53,013 nt of DNA, taken from contig NZ_CALFBQ010000033.1 in assembly GCF_937951745.1 (NCBI RefSeq), positions 1 to 53,013 on the forward strand. The letters run 5' to 3'. The notes below the pieces were generated by a model. It saw nothing but the letters and a program-made list of their open reading frames with translations. It did no database searches and was not told the origin of the DNA. The translations under genes were made by a program, and so were the position numbers. The DNA is from an uncultured Chloroflexus sp. (GTDB lineage Bacteria > Chloroflexota > Chloroflexia > Chloroflexales > Chloroflexaceae). This document shows, piece by piece, positions 51,477-53,013 of this stretch. Positions within the stretch are counted from its first letter, which is position 1. Every line of letters starts with the position of its first letter.

Positions 51477-52142
51477 GGGGGACGGGTTTTAACCCCGCCT
51501 CTACCTTTATCGAGGACACTCCCGGCCCCTCCGCTATAGGGGGATGGTCCCCTCTCCCCCCTTGCCCCCCTCTCCCACCCGGGGATGGTCCCCTCTCCCC
51601 CCTTGCCCCCCTCTCCCACAAGGGGAGAGGGGGGAATGCTCCCCTCCCCCCTTGTGGGGGAGGGGCCGGGGGTGGGGGCAACAGGGGCGGGGCCGGGGGT
51701 GAGGGCGCTCCCCTCCCCCCTTGTGGGGGAGGGGCTGGGGGTGGGGGCAGCAGGAGCAGGGCTGGGGGTGGGGGCAGCAAGAGCAGGGCCGGGGGTGGAG
51801 GCAACAGGAGCAGGGCCGGGGGTGGGAGCAACAGGGGCAGGGCCAGCGGTGAGGGGAATGCGCCCCTTGCCCCCCTCTCCCACACGGGGAGAGGGGGGAG
51901 GGCCTGATGTTGGGCGGAATATCTGCCGCCCCCGTTCATGCGCTGGCGGGGATAGGCCTATGGAGGGTGGAATGTCTGCCGCCCCTACCAATCTGCTAAG
52001 AGGAATGCCCCTATCCAACCCCATTACGGGGAGGGGGTGTTTCTCCTGTCATTGGGAGGGCGCGTAGCGCCTTAAGCTATTTCCTGCTTGCGCGCGGGTC
52101 ACCTGCAAGTTGCTACCGTGACTCCAGCACGAACATCACACG
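51477..52142. repeat. G/C-skewed tandem-repeat region with 27-bp minisatellite
   Basis: This 666-base region has no credible gene. A 41-base unit is repeated at 51540-51580 and 51581-51621. A unit of about 30 bases (starting GCTCCCCTCCCCCC) recurs at 51638 and 51707. A 27-base minisatellite has four consecutive copies, 51737-51763, 51764-51790, 51791-51817 and 51818-51844, and a fifth at 51668-51694. One strand carries runs of G (four or more) every few bases, favourable for G-quadruplexes. Because 27 is a multiple of 3, long open frames arise on both strands, which are artefacts. Nothing else was recognised from 52000 to 52142. Confidence 0.8.
51912..51984. repeat. Two copies of a GGGCGGAA-type palindrome
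   Basis: GGGCGGAATATCTGCCGCCC at 51912-51931 and a relative at 51965-51984 (GGGTGGAATGTCTGCCGCCC) are 20-base near-palindromes. They match the perfect palindrome at 27764-27783. Confidence 0.6.
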
Positions 52143-53013
52143 TTATCTGGTCTGCCAGTATCCTGTATTCAGGATTTTCCAATCTTGTTGTTGATCGGTC
52201 TTTGAACCGGGCTGACAGAGCAAATCTCTGCTAGATTGCAGTTGTTTGCTGTAATCCCAACCTGCAATGACCTCATATTGCCCCTTGAAGTTATTGGACG
52301 ATGCTGGCGGCAGGGCGTGGGCTAGAATGTGATCCGACTTCACTACGGGATCGTTCTGGTTGAGATCAACCTTGCACCCGAAAATATCGTTTGCATTTTG
52401 GCAATTTATGCGGAGGATTCTCCCTAGCCCATATTTTGTATCCCCACCGATGAGGAGCAGCTCCGGGGGTGGGGAACCGAGAAGCTGGCAGCATGTTCCT
52501 GTAGAACCCGAGCTGGATTGGACAAATACATACCCGACTAGCCCCACCACACTCTGGTTGCTCCGCCAGTATGGGCCGATCACCTCAAACTCGCGCAAGG
52601 TGGCTTCTTGAGCGGTGTCTGAATCAGGGGCAATGGCTGTGCCGGGCCGTGTGCTGAGGAGGCGTGTGCGGAAAGTGCGATCCGCTACATCGGCGGTTTG
52701 ATCTTCGCGCCTCCACACCAACTCTGCTCCTGTCTTGTAATGCGGCAGCCATGCTTTCCACTCATTGCCCTCTTGCTCAGCAGGGAAGAGGTAGCTGAAG
52801 CGGATTCCTTCCTTGAGCTGATCACCCACCCTCTGATAGTCAGGAAAAGTGTTAACGCTCGCCATTGACTGTGCCAGTGCTTCGGTGAGGGTGCCCCACA
52901 GATTGCGGGCCGGCACGTACAGCCGAGTGCGGTTTAGGTTGCCGGCAGGCGCCATGCCGATATGAAGCGGCGACTCCAACCGCCAGACCCAGCGATAGAG
53001 CGACCAAGCCATC
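52143..53013 (-). CDS. RAMP-superfamily CRISPR-associated protein, probably type III (at window edge)
   Basis: This 289-residue protein starts at or beyond the right edge; an ATG sits at 53012. Near the N-terminus, SPLHIGMAPAGNLNRTRLYVPARNLWGTLTEAL matches the RAMP pattern of a ferredoxin-like first strand followed by a P-x-x-N/S-L-x-G-x-L helix. Near residue 190, GGDTKYGLGRI is the glycine-rich loop of Cas5/Cas6/Cas7-type RAMPs. The subtype (Csm, Cmr or Csx10-like) cannot be decided. The gene looks less G/C-rich than its neighbours, consistent with transfer. It probably ends a type III operon lying to the right. Confidence 0.65.
   Translation of the reverse strand, partial: MAWSLYRWVWRLESPLHIGMAPAGNLNRTRLYVPARNLWGTLTEALAQSMASVNTFPDYQRVGDQLKEGIRFSYLFPAEQEGNEWKAWLPHYKTGAELVWRREDQTADVADRTFRTRLLSTRPGTAIAPDSDTAQEATLREFEVIGPYWRSNQSVVGLVGYVFVQSSSGSTGTCCQLLGSPPPELLLIGGDTKYGLGRILRINCQNANDIFGCKVDLNQNDPVVKSDHILAHALPPASSNNFKGQYEVIAGWDYSKQLQSSRDLLCQPGSKTDQQQDWKILNTGYWQTR

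Noticed and set aside
51540..51900. CRISPR array
   Set aside because: Units are directly tandem without unique spacers, so it is a minisatellite.
51304..52067. Long open frames on both strands rich in Pro, Gly, Ala and Leu
   Set aside because: They are produced by the 27-base tandem repeats and G/C skew, have no start signal and partly overlap surE.
1..53013. tRNA or rRNA genes
   Set aside because: No cloverleaf-like or rRNA-like stretch was noticed by eye in the intergenic regions; a covariance-model scan would be decisive.

Overview
The window most likely comes from a filamentous anoxygenic phototroph of the Chloroflexota, probably close to Chloroflexus. Three things point there: an adjacent bchY-bchZ pair (the catalytic subunits of chlorophyllide a reductase), secreted LamG proteins with long Thr/Pro linkers, and a monoderm-style polysaccharide locus driven by a polyprenyl-phosphate sugar transferase. 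The genus call is inference; no rRNA or other marker is present.

Layout. Positions 1-2599 hold two neighbouring secreted LamG proteins, the first cut by the left edge. From 2607 to 26064 there is one long same-strand polysaccharide/glycoconjugate locus. It starts with an acyl module (acyl carrier protein, SDR reductase, AMP-forming ligase) and a polysaccharide deacetylase. It continues with two left-handed beta-helix acyltransferases, a UDP-GlcNAc 2-epimerase-like enzyme, two GT2 and two GT4 glycosyltransferases, two GT39-like membrane transferases and a B12-binding radical SAM enzyme. It ends with a small EamA/ArnE-like flippase candidate, a SIS isomerase, a DegT aminotransferase, an FAD oxidoreductase, a polyprenyl glycosylphosphotransferase and a Gfo/Idh dehydrogenase. 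Together these could build a nucleotide-activated amino sugar, load sugars on polyprenyl carriers, flip them and transfer them outside, with acyl decoration. No Wzx, Wzy or Wzz homologue was recognised.

Positions 26110-32950 are on the minus strand: an HD-GYP multi-PAS sensor, a two-domain PPK2 polyphosphate:AMP phosphotransferase that overlaps it, a small membrane protein and a second AMP-forming ligase. Divergent from these, 33140-41956 encodes a tightly packed signalling operon: a GAF histidine kinase, a hybrid histidine kinase, a single-domain receiver, an Hpt-REC-REC-GGDEF protein with a degenerate C-terminal receiver, and a receiver fused to a ParA/CpaE-like ATPase. This looks like a phosphorelay connected to c-di-GMP turnover and to a polar or pilus-type ATPase.

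Positions 42027-51476 carry a Thr/Pro-rich membrane protein, a metallophosphoesterase, a HemL-family aminotransferase, undecaprenyl-diphosphatase, a tyrosine recombinase, bchY-bchZ and surE. Positions 51477-52142 are non-coding, very G/C-skewed tandem repeats. The right edge holds a minus-strand RAMP-superfamily gene, probably the end of a type III CRISPR-Cas locus that continues outside. No CRISPR array, rRNA or tRNA was seen.
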